From contig NC_067492.1 in the NCBI RefSeq assembly GCF_947179515.1, positions 11,147,847 to 11,211,846 on the forward strand: a stretch of 64,000 nt of DNA, given 5' to 3'. This document shows positions 24,171 to 36,350 of this stretch, in pieces (the stretch's first letter is position 1; the number at the start of each line of letters is the position of its first letter). The notes beneath the pieces were generated by a model. It ran no database searches. It worked only from the letters and a program-made list of their open reading frames with translations, and was not told where the DNA came from. Source of the DNA: Apodemus sylvaticus. Lineage: Eukaryota > Chordata > Mammalia > Rodentia > Muridae. Both the position numbers and the translations under genes were made by a program.

Positions 24171-25401
24171 GTCACCTCTGAGTCAGATGTCCCCAGATGC
24201 CCACAGCTCATGGCAGTTGAGGGTGAGTCGACCCAACCCATCACCGCTCTGGATTCTACAGCTATTCTAAAGCATGTGCCTCAGGAGTACACAGCTACCA
24301 TCTCTGTCCTGGATCACACGGCACAAGTGGTACTCTTCCACCTAGGAGGGAGGCAACAGCCTCGCAGACCAGAGGCAGAGATGAAGGCTGCCACATTCCT
24401 TTGCACATCCCCAGGCTCTGCAGGAGGATGAGCTCATTTCTGGCCCTCCCTGGGCATGATGTGTCAAGGCTTCCGCCCTCCACCCAGCCCAGCTTATATT
24501 CATCTGGGAGACACAGGGTCTTTGTGCCTCTACAGAAGATCGGTGACACTGGATGGTGTCTTTGAAGTTAGATGTGACATGCCGAAACATGCCTGTTGCT
24601 AATGTTAATTTTCAAGAAGTTGACTTTGGCTCGAGGTGAAAAAAATTTCACTTTACTTTTGGATTGTGTGGTTATTTTTACCCTCCTTTGGGAGCTGTGG
24701 GTTATAGCTATGGCGAACAAGAGTCCTCAGAGGCCTATCCAGTACAGTGGATGAGACACACACAAGTTACTGTAATGTTTGTGGAGCCAGAAAACATGTA
24801 TAGCACTGACACTGTATTCAAGACCACGGTGGGTATTAAATGTTCAAGACAGACGTGGGACATCACCAGCAGCGTGCAGGTTTGAAGGAGGAACAGCCTC
24901 CATTGGCTCTGGGGTTTGAAGGCTTGGATCCGAGTTGGTGGTGCTGTTAGGGGAGCTGAGGTACCCTTGCTGAAGACGTATATCACTGGAGCAGGCTTTG
25001 GGTTCGTTAGCCTTGCCTCTGCTAAGTTTGTTCTCTGCTTTGTATTTGCAGTTAAGAATGTGATTTCTCCGCTTCCCGCTCCTGCCCCTCTGGCTGCTAA
25101 TGCATGGGACTGTGGAGGGTGTAACATATCACAGGTCACATATCATATCTCTAACATACCAGGGCTCACAATGACTCAGCGCTGCAGGCTGCTGCTGGTT
25201 TGTGTGTCACTACAGTGAGTGGAGCCTCAGTCTGGGTACTATTAATCCCCAAGAACACTGATAATGATGTTCTGGGGGGAGGGGTGGCCTTGGTGCCCTC
25301 ACACCCACATCTGTGTATTTCATTACGGGGATCCAAAAGTCACCACTCCTCCCCTTTATCCTCCTCATTACTGTGTGTCACTATTATTATGTGAATGTGT
25401 A
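24171..25401. other. Single-copy sequence
   Basis: Long overlapping frames, such as minus 24735-25139 with 134 codons, have no recognisable domain. No repeat signature was seen. Confidence 0.5.
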
Positions 25402-25436
25402 GTGGTGGTGGTGGTGGTGGTGGTGGTGGTGGTGTG
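25402..25436. repeat. (TGG)n trinucleotide array
   Basis: About 11 perfect GTG/GGT units. They abut the CA-rich tail side of the following B4, so the array may have grown from SINE tail sequence. Confidence 0.95.
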
Positions 25437-25439
25437 TGT

Positions 25440-25715
25440 ATACACATGCAGGGGGGGAGTACACACACTTGTGTGCAGTTGTTCAGAGTCTACAGGAAAG
25501 CATAGAGTGCCCTGTTCCTCACTTCCTGTCCTGTTCCCTTGAGATAGGTTTTTCTCACTGAATTTGGAGGTAGGCTGGTGGCCACCAAGCCCCAGTGATC
25601 CTTCTGCCTCCATATGTTACCGAGCCAGGGTTTCAGGCACATTGGTTCAGGGGATTTAAGCCCAGGTCCTGATGCTTATACAACAAACACTCTTACCCTC
25701 GGGACCAATACCCCA
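25440..25715 (-). mobile_element. B4-family SINE, minus strand
   Basis: TTGAGATAGGTTTTTCTCACTG, CCCAGTGATCCTTCTGCCTCC, TAAGCCCAGGTCCTGATGCTTA and AAACACTCTTACCCTCGGG are reverse-complement B4 landmarks (B1-like body, then tRNA-like head). Confidence 0.82.
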
Positions 25716-28356
25716 CGCCTGCACAACTTCCTTTTAAAGTAGCATATCACTAAAAAGTTATCCACATTGATTGCATTGAGCCTCGGTTTATGACAGCAGA
25801 ATCATTCAGTGATAGGTTCAATTAGGTGGAATTCCTATAGTGGGTGCTGTGCTTCAGGGAGGGGCTGGGGAGGTTTCTGGCCAAATGTAAAGCAGGTTCT
25901 GCCCAAAAAGGGCAATAGTGTCTCAGCTGCTGCCAACCAGCACCACATAGAAAGAGAGCTCAAATAAATAGCCAGGGCCGCTTGAGTTTTCAAGAAATGC
26001 AGGAAGCCTGGACCATCTTTCACAGGTATCAATGTCAGGAATTTTAAAAGATTTGAGCACCAGTTGCCCCCATGGGTTCAAGCAGACCAGGAACTACTGC
26101 CTATCTGCAAGTCCTGTCCAGAAGCCAGAGTGGAAACATTGGGACAGATCCCATCAAGCAGATGGCAGGAGCTCGAGTCTGCTAATCACCCAATCCACCT
26201 CCCCCACTGGGCCCTGCCTATGTGGGGAGATGTCTCAGATGCCAGTTCTCCTCATTAGTTTTAACCCAAGAGGGAAGGATGATTCTCACCCTTAACCCAA
26301 GGATACAGCCGCCATCCCATATCTGTGGTGGCAGAGGAGACAAGCTCTGGAGAATTGTGTTGGCAGCGTCCCTCAGGAGGCCAGATTCTCCAAGGCGTCT
26401 GGACACCTTGCTGACAGCTAAATGGAAGGAGGGCCCAAGCCTCTGGCTACTTGATTTGATTCTACCCGACTGATGATTGTGATTGGATGACAGACGAATA
26501 TTTCCCTTTCCTTTTCAAGAGGTGCTGGGGGGGGGGGGATTCACTCTTCTGGATGGTGCGTATCTTGGGGGAAAATTATCTTCCTTCCCAGAAGGAATGG
26601 ATTCTGCTTCTGCTGCCCGAAGAACAAAGCCAGATCCAACCAAAGTCAAAATGTCAGGAAATGTCCAAACTTCGTCATAGTCCAGACTGCCTTGTCTGCA
26701 AAGTCCTTTGAAAATGTATTCCTTCTAGGGAAGGAAGGGTAGAGGAGGAGTGAAGATAGAACAGAGGCCACAGCACTAAGAAGGGAAGGGAGAAGGATGA
26801 GCAGTCAATGGGGAATGATAGAACCTCCCATCCAGGACAGTGCGCAGCAGAGAATCCGGAATAAAGAGAGTTTCATTCTGACAGACAAGCTTTGCTTCAC
26901 AGGAATTCTCCAGAATGAGAACTGCAGGCTCGGGATTTTGTAAGGCTGTAGATGGAGCCCCCTTCTGGAGAAAAATTTCATCAGGTACAAAACAAGATCA
27001 AACCACACAAAGATGGGCATGTGTACGCGCGCGCGCACACACACACACAACCGCTGACCGATTTTTGGCTGTTAAGATAATGTGCCTGTCAGCCAGGTAG
27101 GAATCGAAAGCACAGCTTTGTCTTTTTCTTGACTTCCACAAAATAGAAGTTATCTGGGCTCCTCGGGTAGTTGTGCTTTTAGACAGAAAGGAGAGATGAG
27201 GGTTTGAAAACCTGAGCTCTCCTTTCATCTAGAGAGTTAATTTCATGTTTCCAAGTGATCGTCATAGTCCTAGTTCCTGAAGACAGTACCATTGCTGGGC
27301 ATAATTTTGGGGGTTGGGAGTGGGAATGGGTGATTTTACTTTAACATACAGAGGATACTTCTAGAAGAGAGGAGGTAGAAAAGGAAGATCTGCTAAGAAG
27401 ACCTTAGCCCTTCTGCTAAGAAGGGCTTCCAGTAACATGGTGGAATTACATAAATCCAGGTCACTTATTCAGCCTGGCGGTGTATTAAAACTATTTTGGG
27501 GATTTGCTAAAAATATTTATAATAATGTTTAGACATGTGAACTTTTACTACTTTGAATCCTTGGTTCCCTAGAACTTCTGAGTTAGTGCAGGCGGCCGTA
27601 AGCAGGAGCCACAGGCTGGCGGTGCCCTCACAGACTCTGAGCCCTTGGTCTCCTCGGAAAGGCTTCGCACATGAACCAAGCTCTTAAAATAGAATGGGCA
27701 TAGTGACGGCCACATGAGAAGATGCAGCAGCTGAGACTCAAAGTTCTGAAAGGCAAGCCTCTCACTCTCGGGGAGAACTTTCCACTTTAAACCAATGGCA
27801 CAGAATCCCATGGAATACTTCTGGGAACTCTGTGGAGGGACAGTCTCAAGACCTGAGCCACTCCCTAGAAATTAATTCTTGGGGGATTGCTCATGCATTG
27901 TGCGAAGTTGGGCTGGGTGGAAGTCCTGCCTCCTGGGAATGGGCAATCCTACCACAGTGGAATTTCTAACTCACACTTCTGCTCACTTGTGTCGGTGGCT
28001 AAATTCCAGCTGCTACTTCCGGGACAGGTTTTCCCAGAACACAGGGGGGGGGGGAGAAAAGAGGTCTTCCAGTCTTTATTGTTTAGAAGCCCCCCACTAC
28101 CCCACCCCCAATGCATGCAAATGTGGAAGGTGGTGAGTCTGCCAATGAGCAGCGAGAGGCTGGTAGCTTCCAAGCTGGGCCCGGTGCCTGCTGTACGTTT
28201 GACTGCGTGGAAAAACACACACAGGCTTGCCCTAGCTCCGCAGGGCAGTGAGTAATATGCTTTTTCACATTGTTTTTGTCTTTTCCTCTGTTTTCTTTCT
28301 GCCTCAGGAAAGTTTGGGTTGGGCTTGTTGACTCAAAGGCACTGAGACACCCCCCT

Positions 28357-28357
<1 letters not shown>
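25716..28357. other. Long single-copy block with one CG/CA tract
   Basis: No interspersed repeat was recognised over 2.6 kb, which is unusual beside the SINE-dense flanks. 27017-27049 is an alternating purine-pyrimidine run (TGTACGCGCGCGCGCACAC). G runs occur near 26527 and 28045. Frames here are short and unrecognised. Confidence 0.5.

Positions 28358-28391
<34 letters not shown>
28358..28391. repeat. (CA)n microsatellite
   Basis: About 17 CA units after a C-rich stretch. Confidence 0.97.
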
Positions 28392-28392
<1 letters not shown>

Positions 28393-28489
28393 TCATTTTT
28401 CCGGAAGGCACAAAGACAACCTGCCCTCTACCCCCACTCCTCTGCATTTAAGACTCTTGTAGGTGAACTCAACTGCACCCTGCAAGGGG

Positions 28490-28600
28490 TGGAGATTATT
28501 TCCCCTCCAGGTGCTTCTGCCCGGATAACAACAGTTACTATCCTCATGCAGATGAGCGCTCTGATTATGCAAGACAATCAAAGTGAGAGATAGGCCCCCC
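28490..28600. promoter_or_regulatory. Candidate noncoding regulatory segment
   Basis: Non-repeat sequence between two CA tracts with a dense set of transcription-factor-like cores: GATTATGCAAG (C/EBP-like), ATCAAAG (TCF/LEF-like) at 28577-28583, CCGGATAACAAC and CATGCAGATGAGC. The only support is motif density and absence of repeats. Confidence 0.3.
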
Positions 28601-28738
28601 AGGGCTGGCCACTTATTTCCAGTTCAGAAGCGACTGAGTGGACTTTCAAAGCCACCTGTGCCAGCTGGCCCTGCAGGAGAAGACTCACACCGGTTGCCTA
28701 GCAGAGGTGCCCCCATACGATGCCCCTAGCTCCCCCCC

Positions 28739-28739
<1 letters not shown>

Positions 28740-28778
<39 letters not shown>
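28740..28778. repeat. (CA)n microsatellite
   Basis: About 19 perfect CA units. Confidence 0.97.
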
Positions 28779-28780
<2 letters not shown>

Positions 28781-29398
28781 CTCTCTGGAGCTCCCCCACA
28801 GTCTGCTTTGCCCACAGAAGAGCATCCGTTTGGATGAGCCCTGGAACCTGATACATACATACTAAGAGAGGAGAACTATAAAAGTCCAGGGTAAGGCGAG
28901 AGCCTATGCCCCAGATGCCAACCACTCCCAGAGAGGCGGGACTCGTGAAATGCACTGCCTAGGGCTGCCTGTTGCACGCTGTGTATTCACCCAGCAGGCC
29001 CAGGCTGCTGGTAAAGAGATTCTTCTACTCCGAAGAGCCTGGGAGCTCTGTTAGGGAGAACAACTTGCCCACGGTGGGTCTAGTAGCAGCAGAGGGCAGG
29101 AAGGATCAGTCTAGATCTTTCTACCCAGGTGTGCTCTACCCCACCTTGCTAGGTTAGGAGACACACAACCTTCTGCCTTAGGGTTAGTTAGAGCCCTGGA
29201 GATGTGGGAAGCTGCTTCCAAAGCAACCATAGGATCCACAGCAGGGTCCTAGAGCACCAGCTCAAAAACCTCCTGTAGAAAAGAGCAGCAACTGTGTGTT
29301 CCCCGGGACTGTGTGTCCACTGAAGGAGATGTCAGAAGTCAGGACAGGAAAGCCTGCCCAGCAGGGAGCATCTCACTCTTACTCAGGGTCCTGGAACG
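28779..29398. other. Single-copy sequence
   Basis: GC-richer than the left part of the window and approaching the CpG-rich block. No gene recognised. Confidence 0.5.
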
Positions 29399-29399
29399 G

Positions 29400-29402
29400 G
29401 CG

Positions 29403-29436
<34 letters not shown>

Positions 29437-29439
29437 TGC
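29400..29439. repeat. (CG)n-(CA)n tract
   Basis: A perfect alternating purine-pyrimidine stretch: about six CG steps followed by about 13 CA units, ending ATGC. Z-DNA-prone composition. Confidence 0.96.
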
Positions 29440-29984
29440 CCACGCACCCTTGGGTCCTTTCTATGGTCATTGAATTTCTGGGGTGCCGGCTCCTCTACAG
29501 CAGCCATCTCCCCTTAGAAGGCTTCCTACAGAACCCTGACTTCCTCTCCTGTTCCCCACTTCATGCTCAACCCTGTGCCTCTTCTACTGGCATCCAAGAA
29601 TCCTGCCTAGAAACTCAACACCCATGCCTCGGGCATTCCCCCCCCCCCCCGTTCTCTCTGCATGACCATACACTTCTGCACCCACCCACTTGTAGGCTGC
29701 CAGTTCTAGGTCCCAGAGGCTGGGTAAAAGGACGAGGGACTGAGCTAGTAGGCTCCCTAGAGCTTCAGTCCCCAGAGAAGGGCTGGGCGTGCCCCCTCAG
29801 CCTCCAGTGCCTGTCCCCTAAGTATTGCTTTCCCACACCCAAACTTCCAGGGATCTCCGAGCTTCAGCCGGGCTGAGGAGAGCCCCAACATGCCTCTCCC
29901 GCTCTCCCAACCTTGCCCTGGCACCGCAGCGATCTGGAGGGTTATCCGCCAGGCAGCTGCAGGCTGGTAAGGAGGCTTGAACTT

Positions 29985-30532
29985 TTCCTTGTGCTCAGCG
30001 CCACCCGCCCGCCCGGGGGAAGACAACAGAGGCTGCAGCCTGGGCTCGGGCAGGAGCTCCTGCTGTCTGGACAATGGGGGCCCAAGGGGTGGGGGTAGTG
30101 GGCCTGAGCTATGGAGAGGGGACCGTGCTCAGGCCCCTTTGAGCCGGGAGCTGGAGAGCCGGAAGACCCCCAAAGCCGGAGCGGCGGGCGCCTTGCTTTG
30201 AAAGACAGCAGCAGCCGGGCTGCGGAGATCTGCTGGCGGGAGGCGCCTTGCAGCTCGCCAGCCGAGCTGGGCGAAGAGAGGACGAGCGCCCCGGGAAGTC
30301 AGTGATGCCAGCTCCGGCCTCTCCCAGCCAGGCAGCCGGCTGAATCGAATGGCTCTTCCCCGGCTAAGGCACTAGGCTACAGAGCAAGCACAATCCCTAG
30401 GAGTCGCCTCGAAAGGAGCGTGTATCCAATGCATGAACCTCTGAAGGAGGCAAACCAAAGTTACCCCACTTGATATCAGCCTGGATGTCGCCTTTGCTTG
30501 CAAAAAGCCTCTGTCCTCCCCAGAATGAGCTT

Positions 30533-30563
<31 letters not shown>

Positions 30564-31090
30564 GCCAGCAAGAGGAGCCAGGCTCCTCTAGGATCGGAGC
30601 TGGGGGTGACCTCCCATCTGAGCTAGCCGGGTCTATCTGCACGGCGGTTAGCAGAAGCCCCGCGCCGCGACCCTCCGATCGTTCTTGGCCATCACCGAGC
30701 AGGGCGATCTGAATGCAGAAAGCTGGTGGGAGCGCGCTGACTGCGGCTCACATTCCCTACCTGGGACAGCAGGACGCACAGGGTGAGCGGAGTTCTCGGC
30801 TGCATCTTGCCCGACTAGAAGAAGCGCCTGGCGGCGTTTGTATTCACACACGCGGCTGCACTGAGCATATTTTCCGTGGGAGCCAGCCTTTGAGGAGAGG
30901 CTCTGCCTCGCCAGCCAGCCAACTTCCCAAATAGATCAGCGGCAGCATCGCGAAAGCATTGGGTAGCAGCTGATGACCAGGACCAATGGCTTTACAAGAC
31001 GGATTCCTTCATAACGCTCCCTCGTTTTGCATGGCAGATAGGGGCGAGCACCTCTCAGGGAGAGAGCCCCCTCCGAGCAAGGAGGCGGCA
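29985..31090. promoter_or_regulatory. CpG-rich block, candidate CpG-island promoter
   Basis: This is the only extended CpG-rich segment in the window. Counting directly, 30121-30361 holds 21 CpGs in about 240 bp, close to what unmethylated base composition would give, whereas the flanks hold only scattered CpGs. It contains GC-box-like CCGCCCGCCCGGG near 30005, and GGAGCGGCGGGCGCC and CCCCGCGCCGCGACC. Splice-donor-like sites occur on plus (CACAGG/GTGAGC near 30781) and on minus (CAG/GTAGGG, read from CCTAC near 30760). No long known coding frame leaves it, so transcript direction and gene are undetermined. Confidence 0.55.
30532..30558. repeat. (CA)n microsatellite inside the CpG-rich block
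   Basis: About 13 CA units between CCAGAATGAGCTT and CGCACAGCC. It splits the CpG-rich block into two halves. Confidence 0.95.
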
Positions 31091-33497
31091 CAGGCACATT
31101 GGCTTTTTTTTTTTTTTTTTTTGACTCCTGGGGCCCAGCCTCACAAATCAGGCTGGGCAATGCCAGCTGATTCCACTTTCCCTAAGAACTGGAATTGCAC
31201 CCGGGACAAGCAGCCACTTCTAACACATTGCAAAAAAGGTTCTCTTTATTAAAATGTTAATAAGATCCACTTTATTCCCAATAAATCACATAAAATGACC
31301 CCAGCAGCCCCAGCCCTCTATGCCCTCAAAGCCTTGCTGGTAGATTTCTTTGGCTTTGTTTTTCCTTCGCCCTCTCCCGCACTACCTCCCCCGACCCCGC
31401 ACCCTCTGCCCCTCCCCCCACCCCCAAAGTGGCTCAGCTACCGGTGGGTGGTGTTTGGTGTTTTTCTACCATCACCACAAATCACAGAGAGGACAGATCA
31501 ATTCTAGCTTGCAGGAAAAATCCATCAAGGAGCAATAGATTTTATTAACTGCTCAGGTGAGGGGTGGGACTGGCAGTCACTCCACTAGTGTGAACCTGGC
31601 ACCAAAGCCAGAAGCATGACTTGAGCAAATTCTGTTTTTCCCCATGTGGATGTGACCTTTCAGAGTCCCTGAGCTATTCCCAAGGGCTCACCACAGTACT
31701 AGCCACAGCTCAAGGAATCCTACAGTTGGGGAGTGTTGGAGATTACAGAAGCAGGGACATGTAAGGCATTGTCTTCCCTCGCAGAGCTCAAAGCTAAGGC
31801 AGTAAAGTCCTTATTCTCATGCCGTCTTCTTCCTGAGAGGACTTATGGGTTTTACAATAAAAGGCATTTATTTATCCAACTGAGATAGAAAACTTGGACC
31901 ACAAGAAAAGTTTAGAAAACTAAACCGTTAATGCCTAACTACAACTGATTTGCTGTGATTTGGACACACGAGGTTCCTAGTGGCCAAAGCAATATGGGAA
32001 AATAAAATGAATGGCATCCTTTCTGTTGTAGAAAATACAAGTTACATTCATCACTAGTATAAATATATCACACGGCATCTGTCATCGAGAGACACGGAGC
32101 AAAGGACCACATTCAGATCCAAGGGGTTCGGGACCTCTTCCCTCTGCCAGCACAGGGCCTGGGATAATGAGACAGTGATTGGTATGCATTAAAGAATAGA
32201 TAGCTAAGTCAATCAAGGACTAGCAGAAGGTGAGGAGGATCCCAGAGTCTGGAACCGAACTAGCTTGCTGACACCCCAGCTCTTTATTCATAGCAAGTTG
32301 CCCAGACTCTGCCTCTCTTCTGGTTTGTCTTCTGAAACTCCCGAGGTCACCCTGAGGATTCAGTGGCACATCCCTGAATGAGAACCTCACACACTCGAAC
32401 TGACATGCTTTCTAAAATTTCTCCCTTGTCTGCCCCTTGGTCATAAGGTCATTGCATGTGATCCCTCGCAAGGGCCTTGGTGACAATTCTTTCATGTCTG
32501 GGGCTTGGTTGTTCCAGCCAACTGCACACTCTACAGACAGCAATGCCATCCAGAGAGCCCACAGAAGATACTAAGGAAACCACCACCTTGCCCGTTCTCA
32601 TCTGATCGCCTAAAGAGCGCCATCTACCCTGAGAATTTCATAAATGTGTCTTTTAGTGGATGATATGCCGGATACGCCGTAAGAAAACAGTGTGAGAGCC
32701 ATGTGTATGGAAATCCATGCCCATGTTGCTGCTTGGAGATAACAGACAAGCCTGGAGTCTATAGAGATCCAAATAAAGGCATCTGAGATCTCTTTATTAG
32801 TCTCTAGTCTAGGAAAATGGCCATCTGGTCAACCAGGGGCCAGATACCCTGAGACCAGAGGTTAACAAATATAGACAGGGAGACAGAAAAGGGGGACAGC
32901 TCAACTCAGAGGATGGGAAACCAAGGTGAAGGTGCGCTGGTAGAATAGGAAGGTCTTCCCTTATCTTCATGACAACAGCTCTGCCCAAAGAAGCCCCTCA
33001 TTGAGTAAAGAGGGTCATAGGATGCACTCGGTGACAATTGGTGCCCTGTCTTTGTACTTTGGTCAGCCTTCCTACACTCTCCCCAATCCATCATCTTTAG
33101 TGTCTCTCACAAAATATATCTAGTCTTCTGCCTTCTAAATAAATGTCAGGGCTAGACTTGTTTCCGATTGGGGTGTAGCATGTGACCAGATCTAGCCAAG
33201 GAGCTGTGATTGAGAGTGGCATATGTCACTGCAAAGCTGGGGTGTTTCATGGCCACTGTCAGACAGGTTGGTTGGTTTCCCTGGTAATAGAGATCAGGAA
33301 CATTTGTGCAAAGAGCCTTTACTGGGGAGCATTCTCAGGGAAATGTCTGCAGGAAAGCATAGAAACAGATGTGAAGAAGGTACAGTCACAATAGAGGCCC
33401 TGTCCATCCCGGAGTCCCCAGCTTAGAATAGCCCTTTAGACTTGACCCTGGTGGTGTTAGAGGTTCATAGGTTTTTTGTTTGTTTGTTTTGTTTTTG
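31091..33497. other. Single-copy block downstream of the CpG-rich segment
   Basis: T17-18 at about 31105-31122 is followed by sequence with AATAAA at 31280-31285 and a CCCC-rich patch at 31380-31430. No SINE or L1 was recognised for about 2.3 kb. 33180-33330 may be a decayed mammal-wide repeat (GCATGTGACCAGATCTAGCCAAGG). Nothing coding was recognised. Confidence 0.5.
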
Positions 33498-33669
33498 TAG
33501 ATTTATTTTATGCATATGAGTACAATGTAGCTGACCAGACATACTAGAAAGGGGCATCGGATTCCCAGTACAGATGGTTTTGAGCCACCATGTGGTTACT
33601 GTGAGTTGAACTCAGGACCTCTGGAAGAGCAGTCAGTGCTCTTAACTACTGAGCCATCTCTCCAGTCCC
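33498..33669 (-). mobile_element. B2/B3-class SINE, minus strand
   Basis: The plus strand reads AGATTTATTTTATGCATATGAG, CCACCATGTGGTTACTG, GAACTCAGGACCTCTGGAAGAGC, AGTCAGTGCTCTTAACTAC and TGAGCCATCTCTCCAGTCC, the exact reverse order of B2/B3. The middle segment is B3-like. Confidence 0.95.
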
Positions 33670-35380
33670 AAGGTCTATGGGTTTTCTGTCCTAATTAAAC
33701 CAGTACTTAGATATATGCACCACCCCTGCCATCCCCAAGTCATGAGTATGATGATTTGGCTTGGCCAAGGACCGTTCTCTAGCCTGATCTCAGCCTGATC
33801 TCAAATCCATCACATACATACATAGCTGAGGTGATGGTCTAGGGCACAGATGGCCCTGCAGGTTTGATGGTTTCATCAAAGACAGATGCAGCTTGTGAAC
33901 TGGAATCTTAACCAGCCCAATGCCAGCATCCCTGGGCTTCTGTCCTGGTAGCTCCAACTCTCCAGTAGAAAAAGCTCCAGCCAGGTCTGACTCTAAGGAT
34001 GCCTGCATCTTACTTTTTCCTTGCCTCATCTTTTATAAACTCACTCACCAATGCTGGGAAGAGTTGAGTTCCCAAGCCTTGAGATGTTCCTAATAACACT
34101 TGGAAGACTCTGGTTCTCTAAGCTTAAAGTAGTCGGAAGAGTCTTGCTGGCAGGATAAGGGCTAGATTGGGGCCTGCAGGATCCACCTACACTGAACTCA
34201 TAGCTTTGACACTCTTAACTCTCAATTTCCATTCAATAGAACAGAACCCCTAACATGGTTACACTCCAAAGATGACTGCAAAGGCCAAATAAAATTTGGT
34301 CCCTTTCCCCCATTCCTCTCTATACTCAGAAAATGAGATTTGGTCATAAAACATGGGATGGAGTTTTGATCAACCAAGACAGAAAATAAATCATTTCCTT
34401 CTGATGATAAAAGGTTTCTAAAGAGAAAATTCATTTTTTTTGTTTGTTTGTGTGGTTCAGCTTGCTTTCCTTTTGGGTCCCTAATGGGGGGTTTTTGACT
34501 GATGGATTGATCAATGGTGGCCAACACTACCCAGTTCTGAGAGCTATAGTTCTCTACCTGTCCCCATTCTGCCTTCCTCATGCCAGCCCTCAGCAACCAC
34601 TGTAGTAGATGGGAAATGTCTTTAGACACATGAAGGTTCACACCCTATCAAGGCACTTCAACTTGGCCAGAGAACTGACAGATCATCCAACAGCCGGCAG
34701 CTGCCTCTGGTGGGTGCCAGGGGTTGAGACTATTTCCTCTGCTTGGATGGTGTGGCTGAATACATTCCAGAGTGAAGAGATGGCTCTGGATGTGTACATG
34801 CTGGTGTGTATGTGCACGGGACCACGGGATGTGTGTATGCATTTGCACATGCGTATATGTGATAGAAATAGGTGTGAAGTATAGCCGAGTTACATTTTTC
34901 AAGTTCTGCCTGGGCTGTTGTTTGTAACAGAACAATGGCAAAATAAATAGGAGCTTCCATCAGAAGAGACAGCTCTCAGAGTGACTGGAGGCCCCGGGAT
35001 AGAATGAACACACTGAGGAGAATGGAAGGAAGTCTATGCTATACACTAGCCAATGAGTCTTAATGCTAACCACAGTGTCATCCTAAGATGGTGCATGATC
35101 CTTCAGGTCTCTTTGGTCAGGGAAGCACCCACTTTCCCTAAGCCAGAAGCCCATTCTAGGCTTCTTCAAAACCCTCTGTGACACTCATTTCCTCACTCCA
35201 GCCAGCATCTCTGGCTTTGCCTTGAACGTGGCTATGCCGTGGAACTTGTAAGGAACAAGAAGCAATGGCGGGCCATTTAAGTCCAAGTCTCAAGAGGTGA
35301 CTCTCTGCTTCAGTTTGATCTCTCTTAAGGCATAGGTGAGGGAGGGATGGACTCTCGACTCCCTCAAGATCACCTGTTTA
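33670..35380. other. Single-copy sequence
   Basis: Nothing recognised. The longest frame is 139 codons on minus at 34222-34641, without known domains. Confidence 0.5.
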
Positions 35381-35529
35381 AAAGCATGGTCCCCAGCTGT
35401 TGGTGCTGCTTCCAAAAGTTATAGAACCCACAGAATGTGAGCCCTGGCTGGATGAAATGAATCTTTGGTAGGCACAGGCCCTGAGGTTGATAGACAGGAT
35501 GACACTTCCTGTCTCACCTCTTACTTTGG

Positions 35530-35580
35530 GGAATTATTGTTGTTGTTGTTGTTGATGATGATGATGATGATGATGATGTT
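35530..35580. repeat. (TTG)n-(ATG)n array
   Basis: About five TTG/GTT units change into about eight GATs/ATGs. Confidence 0.93.
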
Positions 35581-35624
35581 TATTCCACTAAGATGAGCAA
35601 GTGGCTACCATTTGCTTCCATCAC

Positions 35625-35702
35625 CACACACACACACACACACACAGGAACTTCGTGTCTCCTATGTGAGGCTTTGAGAGTTTGCAGCTCCCCGTGTCCA
35701 CC

Positions 35703-35750
<48 letters not shown>
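35625..35750. repeat. Two (CA)n tracts
   Basis: CA runs lie at 35625-35647 and 35704-35748, about 56 bp apart. Confidence 0.96.
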
Positions 35751-35751
<1 letters not shown>

Positions 35752-36221
35752 TGCAGTTGAGGTGATCACTCAGCTTTCTGCTCCCTGCTCCCATACCTCC
35801 CCACAAAGGACTCCTGTCCCTAGGGAGCCATAAGCCAAAATAAACTCTCTCCCATAAGTTGCTTTTGGACACAGTATTTTACCACAGCAACAAGTGACTA
35901 TTGCAGGATATTGGGTTTCCTCATCTAAATGGGCCTGTCCCTGTGGGACTCCTTCCCTTCTTACAATAGTGGGCATTCGGACAGTAACCTTAACCTCTGA
36001 CTGGAACACCATGAAAGCCCCCTCTAGGGGTCTCCTTTATCTCAAATCAGTGGCTGGGGTTACATCTTCACCTAGAACCAAAATAGATGAGCTCTAAGAG
36101 TGTGGACGTGTACCAGAGTCAGTCATATCAGAAAGGTAAAATTTCAGATGTCTTCCCCACACCTAGTTTGGAATCTCTGGAAAGGAGGGTCTGCATTCTG
36201 TATTTTACCACACAGAAAGCA

Positions 36222-36350
36222 TGTTTCATTGCTACTTTATAACTGTAATGTTGCTGCAGTTATGAATCAAAGTGTAAATATCTGCGTTTTTGGAACATCT
36301 TGGCTGACCCCTGTGAAGGGGTCATTGGATCCACAGGTTGAGAATCACTG
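36222..36350 (+). mobile_element. URR1 fragment, 5'-truncated
   Basis: TTTCATTGCTACTTTATAACTG, GCAGTTATGAATCAAAGTG and GGTTGAGAATCACTG match the right two-thirds of URR1 up to its terminal inverted repeat. The left terminus is missing, so no target duplication can be read. Confidence 0.85.

Larger units (their letters stand above)
35381..35905 (+). mobile_element. MaLR-like LTR remnant interrupted by microsatellites
   Basis: The left part has AGCATGGTCCCCAGCTGTTGGTGCTGC. The right part has GGGAGCCATAAGCCAAAATAAAC, AAGTTGCTTTTGGACACAG and TTTTACCACAGCAACA. These are start and end landmarks of the same rodent LTR type seen at 38.1 kb. The interior is largely replaced by simple repeats. No viral gene is present. 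Confidence 0.5.

Noticed and set aside
29313..29876. 187-codon plus-strand frame near the CpG-rich block
   Set aside because: It crosses a CG/CA tract (Arg-Ala and His-Thr runs) and a C10 run. No domain recognised. It may overlap a real transcript but is not convincing as coding.
29757..30305. First coding exon inside the CpG-rich block (frames on both strands)
   Set aside because: Frames such as 30111-30305 plus and 29757-30074 minus show only GC-biased composition and no recognisable N-terminus, so I kept only the promoter-like call.
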